Shown: in pieces, positions 25,233-33,792 of the stretch | Layout: each line of letters starts with the position of its first letter | Position numbering within the stretch: the stretch's first letter is position 1 | DNA from: Marinobacterium mangrovicola | Lineage (GTDB): Bacteria; Pseudomonadota; Gammaproteobacteria; Pseudomonadales; Balneatricaceae | NCBI RefSeq assembly: GCF_004339595.1 | Contig: NZ_SMFU01000007.1 | Span: 618,658-682,657, forward strand | Length of the DNA: 64,000 bases | Direction of reading: 5' to 3' | Notes under the pieces: model-generated | Told to the model about the DNA's origin: nothing | Databases searched by the model: none | What the model saw: the letters and a program-made list of their open reading frames with translations, nothing else | Position numbers and translations under genes: made by a program

Positions 25233-27160
25233 TGACTCTGACTGAATCCCTTTCCCGTCTCGGATTCGATACCGGACGGCTGGCGTTTGTGTTGCGCACG
25301 GCCATTGCGGTGGCGCTGTCGGTGCTGATCGCTTGGGCCGTGGGGTTGGATCATCCGCACTGGGCGGGAATGGCGGTATGGGCCGCATCACTGCCGGTAA
25401 GAGGTCAGCTGGTGGCTAAGAGCCTGGCACGGCTTGGCGGGACTATTCTGGGTGCCATTGTGGGGGTGGCCATCGTCTGGTTTTGTAAAGAGAGCATCAT
25501 TCTGCTGGCGCTCGCTTTGTCGTTGTGGGTGTCCGCCTGCGTGCTGGTCGGGCATGTCGTGCGCTCTTTCCTGACCTATGGCGCCATTCTGGCCGGTTAC
25601 TCTGCATCCTTGGTGGCGCTGGTCGACATCCCGCACCACGATCAGATTATTGCCCTTGGTTTTGATCGCATGGCAACAGCACTGATCGGGGTGGTATTGG
25701 CCATAGGCGTGAGCTGGTTCTTTGCCGCCCGTTCGGCAGCACAGGACGATATGGCGCAGATTGTAGATTTCTCAGCCGGCGTGATGCGTCATGTACGCGC
25801 CGTGCTGCGTGGTGATTCGGAAGCATTGCTGGAGAAACGCCACTCGCTGATTTCGCGTATGGCGGCACTTGATGCCGCACTGGAGATGCGCGGAGTCGAT
25901 ACCGGCTTGTCCCGAGAGAAATTACGCCAATGTCGACGGGTGTTGCCGGAGCTGCTCTCGGTGCTGCTCTGGCGCCGTCAGGGCATGGAAAAAGTGCTGG
26001 GTGAGCCGATTCAGCAGGCGCTGGATGAGTTGATCTCTACGCTGGAGAAACGCCAGCCGAGTGCTGATATTCCGCGCCAGTTCGATGAGCTTCTGGCAGC
26101 GATAAAGCCCGTGCCGGAACTCGCCCGTCTACATACGTTTATGTTGGCTCTGCATAAGGAGCTGACGCCGCTGATGCGGGACGAGGGAGACGACACCCTG
26201 TCACCGCAATTGGTGTTGCACCGTGACTGGATCGGCGCGCGCCAGGCCAGTATCCGTGCCTTTACCCTGATGATGTCTGTGGGCTTTATCTGGGCCTGGA
26301 GTGGTGAGTCTTACGGTGCTTATATGCTGCTGGGCGTATCGGTGATGTCGACGGTTTTCTCAACCTTCGATAGCCCGGCGCGCGTTATGCGATGGGTCTT
26401 TGTCGGGCAGTTGATGGGCGCCATCGCAGCGCTGGTGTGCCACTGGGTGGTCTGGCCCTATGCGACCTCAGAGCTTCAGCAGGTCTTGATGATGTGGCCA
26501 TTTATCGGCCTGGGTGTTCTGGTGATGTCTCACCGTCGCCTTGGTGGCGCCGGCTTCGATTACAACATGGTGTTCCTGTTGCTGTCGGCACCGGGGCTCC
26601 CGCTGCAGGGCAGCCTGGAAAACTCCGTCATTCTCAGCCTGGCGGTAGTGGTAGCACCACTCATTGCCTGGGCGGGTTATCTGCTGATCTATCCGGTCAA
26701 TGCGGGCCGGCGTATCGAAGATCTCAAGCGACAGATGCTCGGCGAACTGCAAAACCTGGCCGCATCGCAGGAGTCTCCGTCCACTCGGAAACTGTGGCGG
26801 GCGCGAACCTTTCATCGTCTTTTCCATCTGGTGCGCTGGTCGGACATGCTGGGTAACCAGCGTTTTCGTGCGGCAGAGTGGGGTACGCTGCTGCTGAGGC
26901 TGGAGATGGCTACCCTGGCTCTTCATACGCTGCGCAACGAAGCTCAGCTAGCAGCTACGGATGAGCGCGCGGTGGATTATGCGCTGAGCTGCTTTGACCA
27001 GTTACAGGAGTCTCCTGGCGAGCTGAAACTGGCGCTGGAGGATGTGTTACTGCGCATTGGTAGCAGCATTCAAGCCCCGATGCGGGAGCCGCTGCAGCTG
27101 GCCGCCGAAGCGCTTTCCGAGCAACCGGCATTTTTCAAAGGCGCCGTTAAGAACGGCTAA
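25232..27160 (+). CDS. FUSC family exporter (AaeB-like)
   Basis: A 642-residue inner membrane protein. Two sets of about five to six helices (residues ~15-175 and ~345-495) flank a cytoplasmic middle region, the layout of the fusaric acid/aromatic acid exporters. The start overlaps the MarR stop by one base; GTG 25229 is an alternative. In AaeAB-type systems a DUF1656 protein and a membrane fusion protein accompany this subunit, but neither is encoded here. It may act alone or borrow a partner. Its end overlaps the convergent Nudix gene by 14 bases. Confidence 0.9.
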   Translation: MTLTESLSRLGFDTGRLAFVLRTAIAVALSVLIAWAVGLDHPHWAGMAVWAASLPVRGQLVAKSLARLGGTILGAIVGVAIVWFCKESIILLALALSLWVSACVLVGHVVRSFLTYGAILAGYSASLVALVDIPHHDQIIALGFDRMATALIGVVLAIGVSWFFAARSAAQDDMAQIVDFSAGVMRHVRAVLRGDSEALLEKRHSLISRMAALDAALEMRGVDTGLSREKLRQCRRVLPELLSVLLWRRQGMEKVLGEPIQQALDELISTLEKRQPSADIPRQFDELLAAIKPVPELARLHTFMLALHKELTPLMRDEGDDTLSPQLVLHRDWIGARQASIRAFTLMMSVGFIWAWSGESYGAYMLLGVSVMSTVFSTFDSPARVMRWVFVGQLMGAIAALVCHWVVWPYATSELQQVLMMWPFIGLGVLVMSHRRLGGAGFDYNMVFLLLSAPGLPLQGSLENSVILSLAVVVAPLIAWAGYLLIYPVNAGRRIEDLKRQMLGELQNLAASQESPSTRKLWRARTFHRLFHLVRWSDMLGNQRFRAAEWGTLLLRLEMATLALHTLRNEAQLAATDERAVDYALSCFDQLQESPGELKLALEDVLLRIGSSIQAPMREPLQLAAEALSEQPAFFKGAVKNG

Positions 27161-27641
27161 AGCCCGGATCCACAAAGCGTCCCTGATAAGTCGCGTGTTG
27201 CTGTTGGCAGACGCGAGGGATCAGCTCGCCGAGATATTGCGGGAATAGCTGGATGTCACTCAGCTGATCGATCGGCATCCAGACCACATCGACCTGGTGC
27301 TTGTCCGGCGCCGGGCCGTTGTGTGGTCGATAACCTATCGGCAGTTCACAGCAAAACAGGAATTCAACCACGTGACGCCAGCGAACCGGTTCGGTATCGC
27401 GTCGTTTGATAAAGTCGTTCACGGACACCAGGTTGCCCGTCGTCACGCGGCAGCCGATCTCTTCTTCACATTCCCGCAGTAGCGTATCCAGCAGCGATTC
27501 GCCAGCGTCCTGGCCGCCACCGGGGAGTGCGTATCGAACGCCGCCGGTTTCATAACCATCTTTCTTCAGTAGCAGTACCTGGTTGTCTCGCACGATCAGG
27601 CCCCGCACCGCGTTACGTATCTGAGGCTCTATTTCGCTCAT
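27147..27641 (-). CDS. Nudix hydrolase
   Basis: A 164-residue protein with a full Nudix box, GGGQDAGESLLDTLLRECEEE followed by IG, which binds the catalytic Mg2+. The fold cleaves a nucleoside diphosphate linked to another group; the substrate is not evident. ATG 27641 (MSEIEPQI) is preferred over an upstream start at 27704, which adds a Cys/Pro-containing stretch unlike the family. Its 3' end overlaps that of the FUSC gene. Confidence 0.9.
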   Translation of the reverse strand: MSEIEPQIRNAVRGLIVRDNQVLLLKKDGYETGGVRYALPGGGQDAGESLLDTLLRECEEEIGCRVTTGNLVSVNDFIKRRDTEPVRWRHVVEFLFCCELPIGYRPHNGPAPDKHQVDVVWMPIDQLSDIQLFPQYLGELIPRVCQQQHATYQGRFVDPGFSRS

Positions 27642-27752
27642 GCTGAACCGCCGTTCTCTTGCCGCTATACCGTTAACAATGTCACAGGGCGGAGCAGTGT
27701 TCAAAGTCGGGCTAAGAGGTATGGATGGTCTTGCGGAGTAGAACCCGCTGAA

Positions 27753-27974
27753 TTAACGCTGCCAGAACGGCTTGGCCGCCTCGCTGAGCGCATCGCTGCG
27801 GCTGACGCCAATGTCCTTGAGCATCTCTGGAGGCAGCTGTGCCAACTGGCGTCTCTGTCTTGAGCGGGCATGCCAGCTTTTTATTGTCCGCAGCAAATAG
27901 TTAAGGTGACTCGCACGACCAGTGTGCGGCTTTTGAACTGCCTGTAACCGAAACGCCTGTACCTGAGTATTCAT
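27753..27974 (-). CDS. DUF1127 small protein
   Basis: A 73-residue basic protein from ATG 27974, with AGGAGA before it. The C-terminal half (RQRRQLAQLPPEMLKDIGVSRSDALSEAAKPFW) is a clear DUF1127 domain. Small DUF1127 proteins in other proteobacteria bind RNA and affect phosphate and carbon metabolism, often under stress control. It is divergent from the LysR gene at 28123. Confidence 0.9.
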   Translation of the reverse strand: MNTQVQAFRLQAVQKPHTGRASHLNYLLRTIKSWHARSRQRRQLAQLPPEMLKDIGVSRSDALSEAAKPFWQR

Positions 27975-28122
27975 CTTGAATCTCCTCTGTTGACTTGGCG
28001 TCAGATTAGAAAGCGGGTTCATTGCGATCCAATCGTTTAATCGGAAGGGGGGCTTCAGGAATTGTGATGAGCCTAGAGGGTGGGCTTGTGTTTTAATTCA
28101 GTTAAAGCAGGGGAGCCAGGTC

Positions 28123-29046
28123 ATGGAGCTTTATCATCTAAAAACCTTCGTCAAAGTAGCCCAGGCGGGGAATCTGACACGCGCATCTGAGGCGCTGTTT
28201 ACCAGTCAGCCTGCGATCAGCGCGCAGATCAAGGCGCTGGAGGAGGAGACCGGTGTTCAGCTGTTTTCGCGGACACCCAAGGGAATGTTGCTGACTCCGG
28301 CCGGAGAGCGTCTTTATCAGCAGGCAGAACGCACGCTGCGTGAAGCTGAGCAGTTTATGCAGCAGGCGATTCAACTCAGTGATGAGCTGGTTGGCGAGCT
28401 GCGTATCGGCATCCATACCGATTTCGAGTTTATGCGTGTCGGAGAGCTGTTCCGGCTGCTTTCATCGCGGCACCCGCAGCTGGTTGCCCATTTTCTGCAG
28501 ACCAGTAGCGCCAAAGCCTTGAAGGAGCTACGCCAGCGTGAGTTGGATGCGAGTTTTATATTCGGCCCCTGCGATTCTGCCGATATACAGGTGACCGAAC
28601 TCTGCCAGGTACCGATGAGCATCCTCGCGCCCTATGCCTGGGCGGATCGCATTAGGGGTAAAAGTCTGGATGACCTGGCTAGCTTGCCCTGGGTATACAC
28701 GACTCCAAATTGTCCATTTTACAAATTGTTTGATGGTCTTTTTTCAGGCAGGAAACGACCGCCCACAGAGATTATCTGGTGCGATACCGAGGATGCTATT
28801 CGCGCCCTGATCCGCTCTGGGGTCGGCATGTCGGTGGTCAGGGAGGACGATGCAGCGGAGGCCGAAGAGCAGGGCTACGGAATATGTTGGCCTGGTGAGG
28901 TGCCGGAGATCGCCCTGAACCTGGTGATGCTGAAACAGCGAAGTGAAGAGGTGGCTTTGCAGGCGCTGGCCACAGGGGTGCATTCACTTTGGTTGCATGA
29001 AGCAGATCATGAGGTACGCAGCAACCCGGGAGAGTTGCCTGCGTAG
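28123..29046 (+). CDS. LysR-type regulator (CynR/CysB-like)
   Basis: A 307-residue LysR protein. The helix-turn-helix is LKTFVKVAQAGNLTRASEALFTSQPAISAQIKALEE, followed by the effector domain. The first gene on its upstream side is the small DUF1127 gene, divergent; no transporter or enzyme is next to it, so its target is unclear. A clean SD (GGGGAG) precedes ATG 28123. A terminator follows its stop. Confidence 0.92.
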   Translation: MELYHLKTFVKVAQAGNLTRASEALFTSQPAISAQIKALEEETGVQLFSRTPKGMLLTPAGERLYQQAERTLREAEQFMQQAIQLSDELVGELRIGIHTDFEFMRVGELFRLLSSRHPQLVAHFLQTSSAKALKELRQRELDASFIFGPCDSADIQVTELCQVPMSILAPYAWADRIRGKSLDDLASLPWVYTTPNCPFYKLFDGLFSGRKRPPTEIIWCDTEDAIRALIRSGVGMSVVREDDAAEAEEQGYGICWPGEVPEIALNLVMLKQRSEEVALQALATGVHSLWLHEADHEVRSNPGELPA

Positions 29047-29080
29047 GAAACGGAAGCGGTTGCTAGATAAAGAAAGCTAG

Positions 29081-29099
29081 GAGCAGGACTGCTCTTTTT
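29081..29099. terminator. rho-independent terminator
   Basis: GAGCAG (29081-29086) pairs with CTGCTC (29089-29094) with a tight loop, followed by TTTTT. It ends the LysR transcript and lies just before the convergent sulfotransferase-like gene. Confidence 0.75.
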
Positions 29100-29105
29100 A
29101 AGTGT

Positions 29106-30182
29106 CTAGCCGGTTACCTTCTGTGGTGATCCGGCTATATCAAGCACCGGCGCATCAATGACAACACGCACAGTATCCTCGGATGCCAGACCCTGGTTGC
29201 CGGGCAGCTCAAAGATAAAACCGCATTTGTCATCTGGGTGATTTAAAGCCTTTTGCACGTCGGATCGCGGTAAATCTGCAGTGGTACGCGCTATTTCTTC
29301 ATTGTTCACAAGCAGCACAACCTGCAAAGGTTCGGGGCTTTTTTGGTTTATCGCCCAGCCTGATATGTGATGCATACTGACGTGGTCCAAGTGACCTTGA
29401 TACAGGTTGGTTTTATGGTGAAGACCATTTATGCGCGCATTACGTTTGTTCATGCTGAATAGCTCATAGTCACTGTTGCCTTTGTCGATAAAGCTCAGTG
29501 CAGAAGCGCGGCGACTTTCATCCAGCGTGATACCACCAAATTCACCTAAGGCGTCGATAAACTTGTCTGGGTTAGACATAATTTTTTCATAGGACGCGGT
29601 CATGGTCGGAAGCTTGGAGCTTCGAATGAAGTCAAGGATCTGCTCATATGTATCAAATGTATTGTACATATGTTGGATAGGGTCATTGCCCAGAACGTAT
29701 GCTTTGCGCATAGCGATCGACGCAGTATCTTTGACAACGAAAATCAGCCGAGGATTACGGAAGCGTTTATAGTTACGGGTAATAAAAGAGAGTGCTTCCG
29801 GGTGTTTGAATCCCCAAATATCAAACCGATCAGAGTAATCGTCGATTGTTTTCTGTACGGTCTTGGGTTTGGATTCCAGTATTTCCTTTATTAGTTTTTG
29901 GTCTTCGTAGCTTGGTGTGCTCATGAGATCGCCCATGAAAATATCCATTTCGTGAAGCAGCCCCGCGACCAAAGACGTGCCACCGCGCCCAACGCCCATC
30001 ACCAAAAGCGTTGAAGTTGAATCAGGCGCCTGATAGTTGCTGTAAAAAATTCCACTGTTTTTAGTAGTGAAAGTGCCAGAAGGGGATTCGTTTAACGACG
30101 TGTAGTCGGGCCCTGGTATCAGCCTTTGCATCAGGGTAGAACGGCGAAAAGTGCGGTTAAGCTTATTGAATACACTAATCAT
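29106..30182 (-). CDS. sulfotransferase-like protein with an extra C-terminal domain
   Basis: A 358-residue protein from ATG 30182; TTG 30233 would add 17 residues. A P-loop-like motif GVGRGGTS (residues 63-70) followed by LVAGLLHEMD is the 5'-PSB loop of PAPS-dependent sulfotransferases. The second signature, FVVKDTASIAMRK, fits the 3'-phosphate site. After ~270 residues a beta-rich domain begins (HHISGWAINQKSPEPLQVVLLVNNEEIA, then DDKCGFIFELP), of the kind attached to glycan-modifying enzymes in marine bacteria. The DNA is visibly richer in A and T than its neighbours. No glycan cluster adjoins. It may sulfate a carbohydrate or lipid; this is inference. Confidence 0.72.
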   Translation of the reverse strand: MISVFNKLNRTFRRSTLMQRLIPGPDYTSLNESPSGTFTTKNSGIFYSNYQAPDSTSTLLVMGVGRGGTSLVAGLLHEMDIFMGDLMSTPSYEDQKLIKEILESKPKTVQKTIDDYSDRFDIWGFKHPEALSFITRNYKRFRNPRLIFVVKDTASIAMRKAYVLGNDPIQHMYNTFDTYEQILDFIRSSKLPTMTASYEKIMSNPDKFIDALGEFGGITLDESRRASALSFIDKGNSDYELFSMNKRNARINGLHHKTNLYQGHLDHVSMHHISGWAINQKSPEPLQVVLLVNNEEIARTTADLPRSDVQKALNHPDDKCGFIFELPGNQGLASEDTVRVVIDAPVLDIAGSPQKVTG

Positions 30183-30527
30183 AAACGTGAATACCCTAAC
30201 TGAATTTTTTGTTGGCAGGTTAAATTTAAGCAAGAGCGCTAAAGCCCGGAAGGTATGCTAAGGCGTCTGCTGGGCTCATGAGGTGGAGCGTAACATATTA
30301 GATTTGAAAAGGTTATCTGGACCTGTCTGATCATGCGTCCATGCCCAGCGGTGGTTTGTCAGTAGGGTGCCGGAAATAGTGTGGTCAATTTTCGCCATTT
30401 TCTGCTAAAACTGGTGGAGCCTATCGAAAAACTTCGTTTCATGTATGTGCTTTGTTTGAACTGGTTTGCAGTACCAAGAATCAAATTCGGCTACTAAACT
30501 CGCCTTCAGTCAGTGGATGCTACACGG
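30183..30527. other. intergenic stretch, nothing recognisable
   Basis: AT-rich gap between divergent genes. No ORF, hairpin or repeat that I can support. It must hold the promoters of both neighbours. Confidence 0.4.
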
Positions 30528-31130
30528 ATGTCAACTAAACGCCCTGTTTACCCGCCTTTCTCTCCCCTGAATGAACTGAACGTTATCACTGACTTCTTCA
30601 GCCCTGAAGAGAGCCAGAAACTTTATACCCAGTTGCTCGAAGAAAACGCCTGGCCGGATAACCATTATCAGGTAGATGGGCGAATATTCGAATTGCCCCG
30701 GCAGCAGACCTGGCACGCCGATCCCGGTATCCGTTACAGCTACAGCAACAACCTGCTGCAGACCCGCCCCTGGACGCCGCTACTGCAGTCGCTCCGTCAG
30801 CGGGTTGAGCGTGCGGCCGGCGCCCGCTTTAACTCTGTGCTGGTCAATCTTTATCGTACAGGCGATGACTGCGTGGGCTGGCATGCTGATGACGAACCGG
30901 AGCTTGGTCAGGCGCCGTTGATCGCATCGCTCACTCTGGGCGCCAGTCGCACCTTTGCCTGGCAGCATCGCGACAGTCGCGAAGAGGGATGCATGATGTT
31001 GCATAGCGGCACGCTGCTGTTGATGCGGCCCGGCTTTCAGCATCACTGGTTTCACTGCATTCCGCGTGACCCGGATATCCGCGAGGGGCGTATCAACCTG
31101 ACCTTCCGTAAAGTGATCCCGCAGGAATAA
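30528..31130 (+). CDS. AlkB-like 2-oxoglutarate/Fe(II)-dependent dioxygenase
   Basis: A 200-residue protein from ATG 30528; GTG 30513 is possible. The motif order of ALKBH2/3-like DNA repair dioxygenases is clear: NHYQVDGRIFELPRQQTW, FNSVLVNLYRTGDDCVGWHADDEPELG with His and Asp of the iron site, ASLTLGASRTF, then the distal His in FQHHWFHCIPRD and the 2-oxoglutarate-binding Arg in RINLTFRKV. It removes alkyl lesions from bases by oxidation. It lies alone. Confidence 0.93.
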   Translation: MSTKRPVYPPFSPLNELNVITDFFSPEESQKLYTQLLEENAWPDNHYQVDGRIFELPRQQTWHADPGIRYSYSNNLLQTRPWTPLLQSLRQRVERAAGARFNSVLVNLYRTGDDCVGWHADDEPELGQAPLIASLTLGASRTFAWQHRDSREEGCMMLHSGTLLLMRPGFQHHWFHCIPRDPDIREGRINLTFRKVIPQE

Positions 31131-31551
31131 AACCTCTTATGTATCCGCTGGAGGCTCGGCGTCGGCGGCGTTAAGCAGCAGTAACCCGATCTCTTTGGTG
31201 ATTCCCCTAACTCCTTGTTTCACTGTCTATTCGCACGATTTGCAGTATCATGGGGGCTCTTTTCGCTGTTCTTTTGCCCTGAGGCTGCTGAGCCGGACCT
31301 GGATCCCTCGCGCCATGAGCGGGCGTCGATGCGTTCGTTTGAGCGCTGCACTTTAGTCAGCCCCTTTTTAGCAACGCCTTATATTCAGTAAAGCTGTTGT
31401 TTGGGCGAACGCCAGTCTCTTTCATGGGATGTTTGATCTCTGTTGCGTTCTGCAGTGCGCCGCATCTGTGCTCTGCAAGGCTGGCGATTCACAACTAACG
31501 GATTTTTTCAGGCATGCAGCATCAGCCTGCTGCTCTGTAAGGAGACAACGC
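31131..31551. other. long leader before the EamA gene with a closed hairpin domain
   Basis: No gene seen. GGGGCT (31253-31258) can pair with AGCCCC (31359-31364), which is followed by TTTTT (31365-31369). About 100 bases inside are GC-rich and contain GGCT-GCTG-AGCC. The layout is that of an attenuator or a small RNA with its terminator, but I cannot match it to a known class. Confidence 0.4.
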
Positions 31552-32439
31552 GTGACCCTCTCCAACCATGTGAAGGCGGATATTCTTCTGCTGATCACTA
31601 CTTTTCTGGCGGGTGCTGGCTGGATCATGTCCAAGGAGGCGCTGGCCGGATTTGCGCCGCTGCTGTTCATCTCCATGCGGTTTGCCCTGGCGGGGCTGAT
31701 CCTTTTGCCGATCAACGCCAGGGCACTGGCGCGGCTGAGCTCGCAGCAATGGAAGGGGTGCTTGCTGGTAGGGCTGTTCTTCGGTTGTGGCATGGTGTTC
31801 TGGGTGCTGGGCCTGAAGATCGCCACCCATATCGGTGTGGGCGCATTCCTGGCCAGTCTTGGCGTAGTGCTGGTGCCACTGCTGGGGGTTCTGTTTGGTG
31901 ATCGACCCGGCCGCTACGTCTATTACTCGCTACCCTGCGTGGTGGCGGGGCTGGCCTGCCTGTCCCTGGACAGCACGTTCAGCATTGGTCTTGGCGAGCT
32001 GTGTTTCCTCGGCGCTGCGTTTTTTCTTGCGCTGATGTTCATCATGAACAGCAAGGCCTCCAGCAAAACTCCGGTAGGGCCGCTGACCACCGTTCAGTTG
32101 CTGGTGACAGGCGCCATCACACTGCTGGTATCGGCGATTTTCGAAACCTGGTACCTGCCGCAAACCGGCGCTGTCTGGGGGTGGTTTGTCGCCAGCGTAT
32201 TGATCGGAACGATCCTGCGTTTTTCGATCCAGACCCGGGGCCAAAGTATGGCTCCTATCAGTCATGCAGCGATTATCATGACGCTGGAACCTGTTTGGGC
32301 GGCGTTGATGGCGGCGTTCTGGTTGGGCGATAGCATGAGTGCCATGCAGATAGCGGGCTGCGGACTGATCTTTCTGGCGATGCTGGTAAACCGCTGGCCG
32401 GCGATTAGAGCCTGGTTTGGGATCAAAGGTGCAGCCTGA
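31552..32439 (+). CDS. EamA/DMT family transporter
   Basis: A 295-residue inner membrane protein from GTG 31552, chosen because AAGGAG lies nine bases upstream; the longer reading from 31429 is Cys-rich and not membrane-like. About ten helices in two EamA repeats (LLLITTFLAGAGWIMSKEALAGFAPLL, and QTRGQSMAPISHAAIIMTLEPVWAALMAAFWLGDSM in repeat two). The substrate is unknown. It has a long leader with possible attenuator structure. Confidence 0.9.
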   Translation: MTLSNHVKADILLLITTFLAGAGWIMSKEALAGFAPLLFISMRFALAGLILLPINARALARLSSQQWKGCLLVGLFFGCGMVFWVLGLKIATHIGVGAFLASLGVVLVPLLGVLFGDRPGRYVYYSLPCVVAGLACLSLDSTFSIGLGELCFLGAAFFLALMFIMNSKASSKTPVGPLTTVQLLVTGAITLLVSAIFETWYLPQTGAVWGWFVASVLIGTILRFSIQTRGQSMAPISHAAIIMTLEPVWAALMAAFWLGDSMSAMQIAGCGLIFLAMLVNRWPAIRAWFGIKGAA

Positions 32440-32482
32440 GCGGTCCTGCGCGGACAAGGTCAGAAAGGGGCAATCAATGGGA

Positions 32483-32522
32483 TTCTGCCCGGGCCTGAAG
32501 GGGAGGAAGGGCCCGGGCAGAA
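32483..32522. terminator. strong hairpin after the EamA gene
   Basis: TTCTGCCCGGGC (32483-32494) pairs perfectly with GCCCGGGCAGAA (32511-32522) around a purine-rich 16-base loop. There is no T-run. It lies between convergent genes and could shield both 3' ends. Confidence 0.6.
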
Positions 32523-32588
32523 GATGAGGAGACTATCGGCGGATCGCCAGTATTGCAGTGGCAGATCGCCGGGGTAGTGATAGCCTCC

Positions 32589-32936
32589 TCAGGCAGCGGC
32601 TGCCAACTCTTCGTTAGCAGCACTCACTACCGCGACATCCGTGTTATCAGCCACCAGGTGTAGCGCATGTTTGCGGTTCTGACGGCGTTTGGTCAGGGTC
32701 AGACCCAGTACCGAAACGGCCAGTGCCAGGGTAATGCTGTTGGAAATGATGATCGGTGAGCTCTGCAGCACAACGCCATATCCAAGCCAAAGGGCAACAC
32801 CCAGGGTAAAAATCGAATACATCTGCAGAGAGATGCCATCAACATTACCTGTACGCAGGATCTGTACAACCTGCGGAATAAAAGCACTGGTAGTGCAGAA
32901 AGCGGCAATCATGCCTACGACGGTGATCGGTTCCAT
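32589..32936 (-). CDS. SemiSWEET-type sugar transporter
   Basis: A 115-residue inner membrane protein with three helices: VGMIAAFCTTSAFIPQVVQILRTGNVDGISLQMY carries the PQ motif, then IFTLGVALWLGYGVVLQSSPIIISNSITLALAVSVLGLTL. SemiSWEETs are dimers that equilibrate sugars across the membrane. Typical members have about 85-100 residues; this one has a hydrophilic C-terminal extension of ~30 residues ending in Ala. The sugar is unknown. Confidence 0.88.
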   Translation of the reverse strand: MEPITVVGMIAAFCTTSAFIPQVVQILRTGNVDGISLQMYSIFTLGVALWLGYGVVLQSSPIIISNSITLALAVSVLGLTLTKRRQNRKHALHLVADNTDVAVVSAANEELAAAA

Positions 32937-33549
32937 CGGCCAACCTCGGACGGCTTAAGCGGTTAAATTAAAAAATAGAGTGCCCGGTAGCGCCGTAGAA
33001 GCGTTACTGGGAATAATCGTTTTTAGCCAAGGGCTTAGATGCAAAAGTGGGCTTTAAGGCAGGAAACCGGGCCCGGCAGACCGGAAGGTTGCTGCCTGAT
33101 GTGTTGTTTTGTTGGCGGCGATTCTATGGATGGAGTTTTCTCTGATCAATAGAGAAAATGTAAAAAATATAAATAAATTAATTCACCTGAGCCGGATGCT
33201 TGTTTGAGGTTTTATATTCAAATAGCGTTTCTATCTATTTAACTATTAGGGGTGCGATCCTTTATTATCTGTATGCACTCTATTTAATGGATAGAATGGT
33301 TGGTAGCTGTATAAATAACAATCAGTTAGCGCTCGGTCGGTTGTTGTTTCCCAGGCTGTTTACTTTAGCAACCCTAAGTAAATGCCAAACACTTTGTTAG
33401 CCTTTCTGGCCACTCTGGGTGCGAATCAGTGGATGAAAAGCTGAGGGTCGATTTTTGCAAAACTGGCTAAAATTTATGCAACGATGCGGCTGGTAGCTGT
33501 CGGTATAGAAAGCTCAGAGCGAGTCTAGGCTAAAAGGTTGGTAAAAAAT
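32937..33549. other. gene-poor AT-rich region
   Basis: About 600 bases without a convincing gene. A 66-codon frame at 33200-33400 has an odd Tyr/Leu/Cys-rich composition and no good ribosome site. The element GGTTGGTAGCTGT (33299-33311) recurs as GGCTGGTAGCTGTC (33488-33501). Its base composition differs from the surrounding genes, which may mark a remnant of transfer or a regulatory stretch. Confidence 0.45.
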
Positions 33550-33775
33550 CCCCTCTCCAGGAGGAGAGGGGTAGGCAAAGTGCAAACAACTCCAACGGCC
33601 GGAGCTGCAAGATGGGATGCGATAGGTGAAGAGAGACACCTGTCGCGTCCTGATCCCTCAGGACAACTTAAATATAGCGCTTATGCTGCAATGCACAATA
33701 CTGCTAGTGCTTTTTTTAAAACAATTTAGTTATAAAAAAACCCCATCTTGCTGCATCGCAGCAAGATGGGGTTTT
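33550..33775. ncRNA. candidate structured RNA with three hairpins and a terminator
   Basis: H1: CCCCTCTCC (33550-33558) with GGAGAGGGG (33563-33571), loop AGGA. H3: GCGATAGGTG (33619-33628) with CACCTGTCGC (33637-33646), ten pairs including one G-U, loop AAGAGAGA. H4: GTCCTGA (33647-33653) with TCAGGAC (33658-33664). A strong terminator follows at 33737-33775. On the + strand this is the layout of a small RNA; on the - strand it would be the pheA 3' region. GCTGCAAGATGGG (33604-33616) nearly repeats the 3' arm of the terminator, so it could compete for pairing. The class is unknown. Confidence 0.35.
33737..33775. terminator. bidirectional rho-independent terminator beside pheA
   Basis: CCCCATCTTGCTGC (33741-33754) pairs perfectly with GCAGCAAGATGGGG (33758-33771), flanked by A-run and TTTT on either side. 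It serves the pheA transcript on the minus strand and anything transcribed rightward into it. Confidence 0.9.
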
Positions 33776-33792
33776 ATTAGAAAGCGTGCAAG

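Noticed and set aside
33200-33400. 66-codon frame in the AT-rich region
   Set aside because: No ribosome site, no domain, and a Tyr/Leu-heavy composition expected from AT-rich DNA.
33550-33664. integron attC site
   Set aside because: The inverted arms lack the conserved core sites GTTRRRY/RYYYAAC and no integrase or cassette is present.
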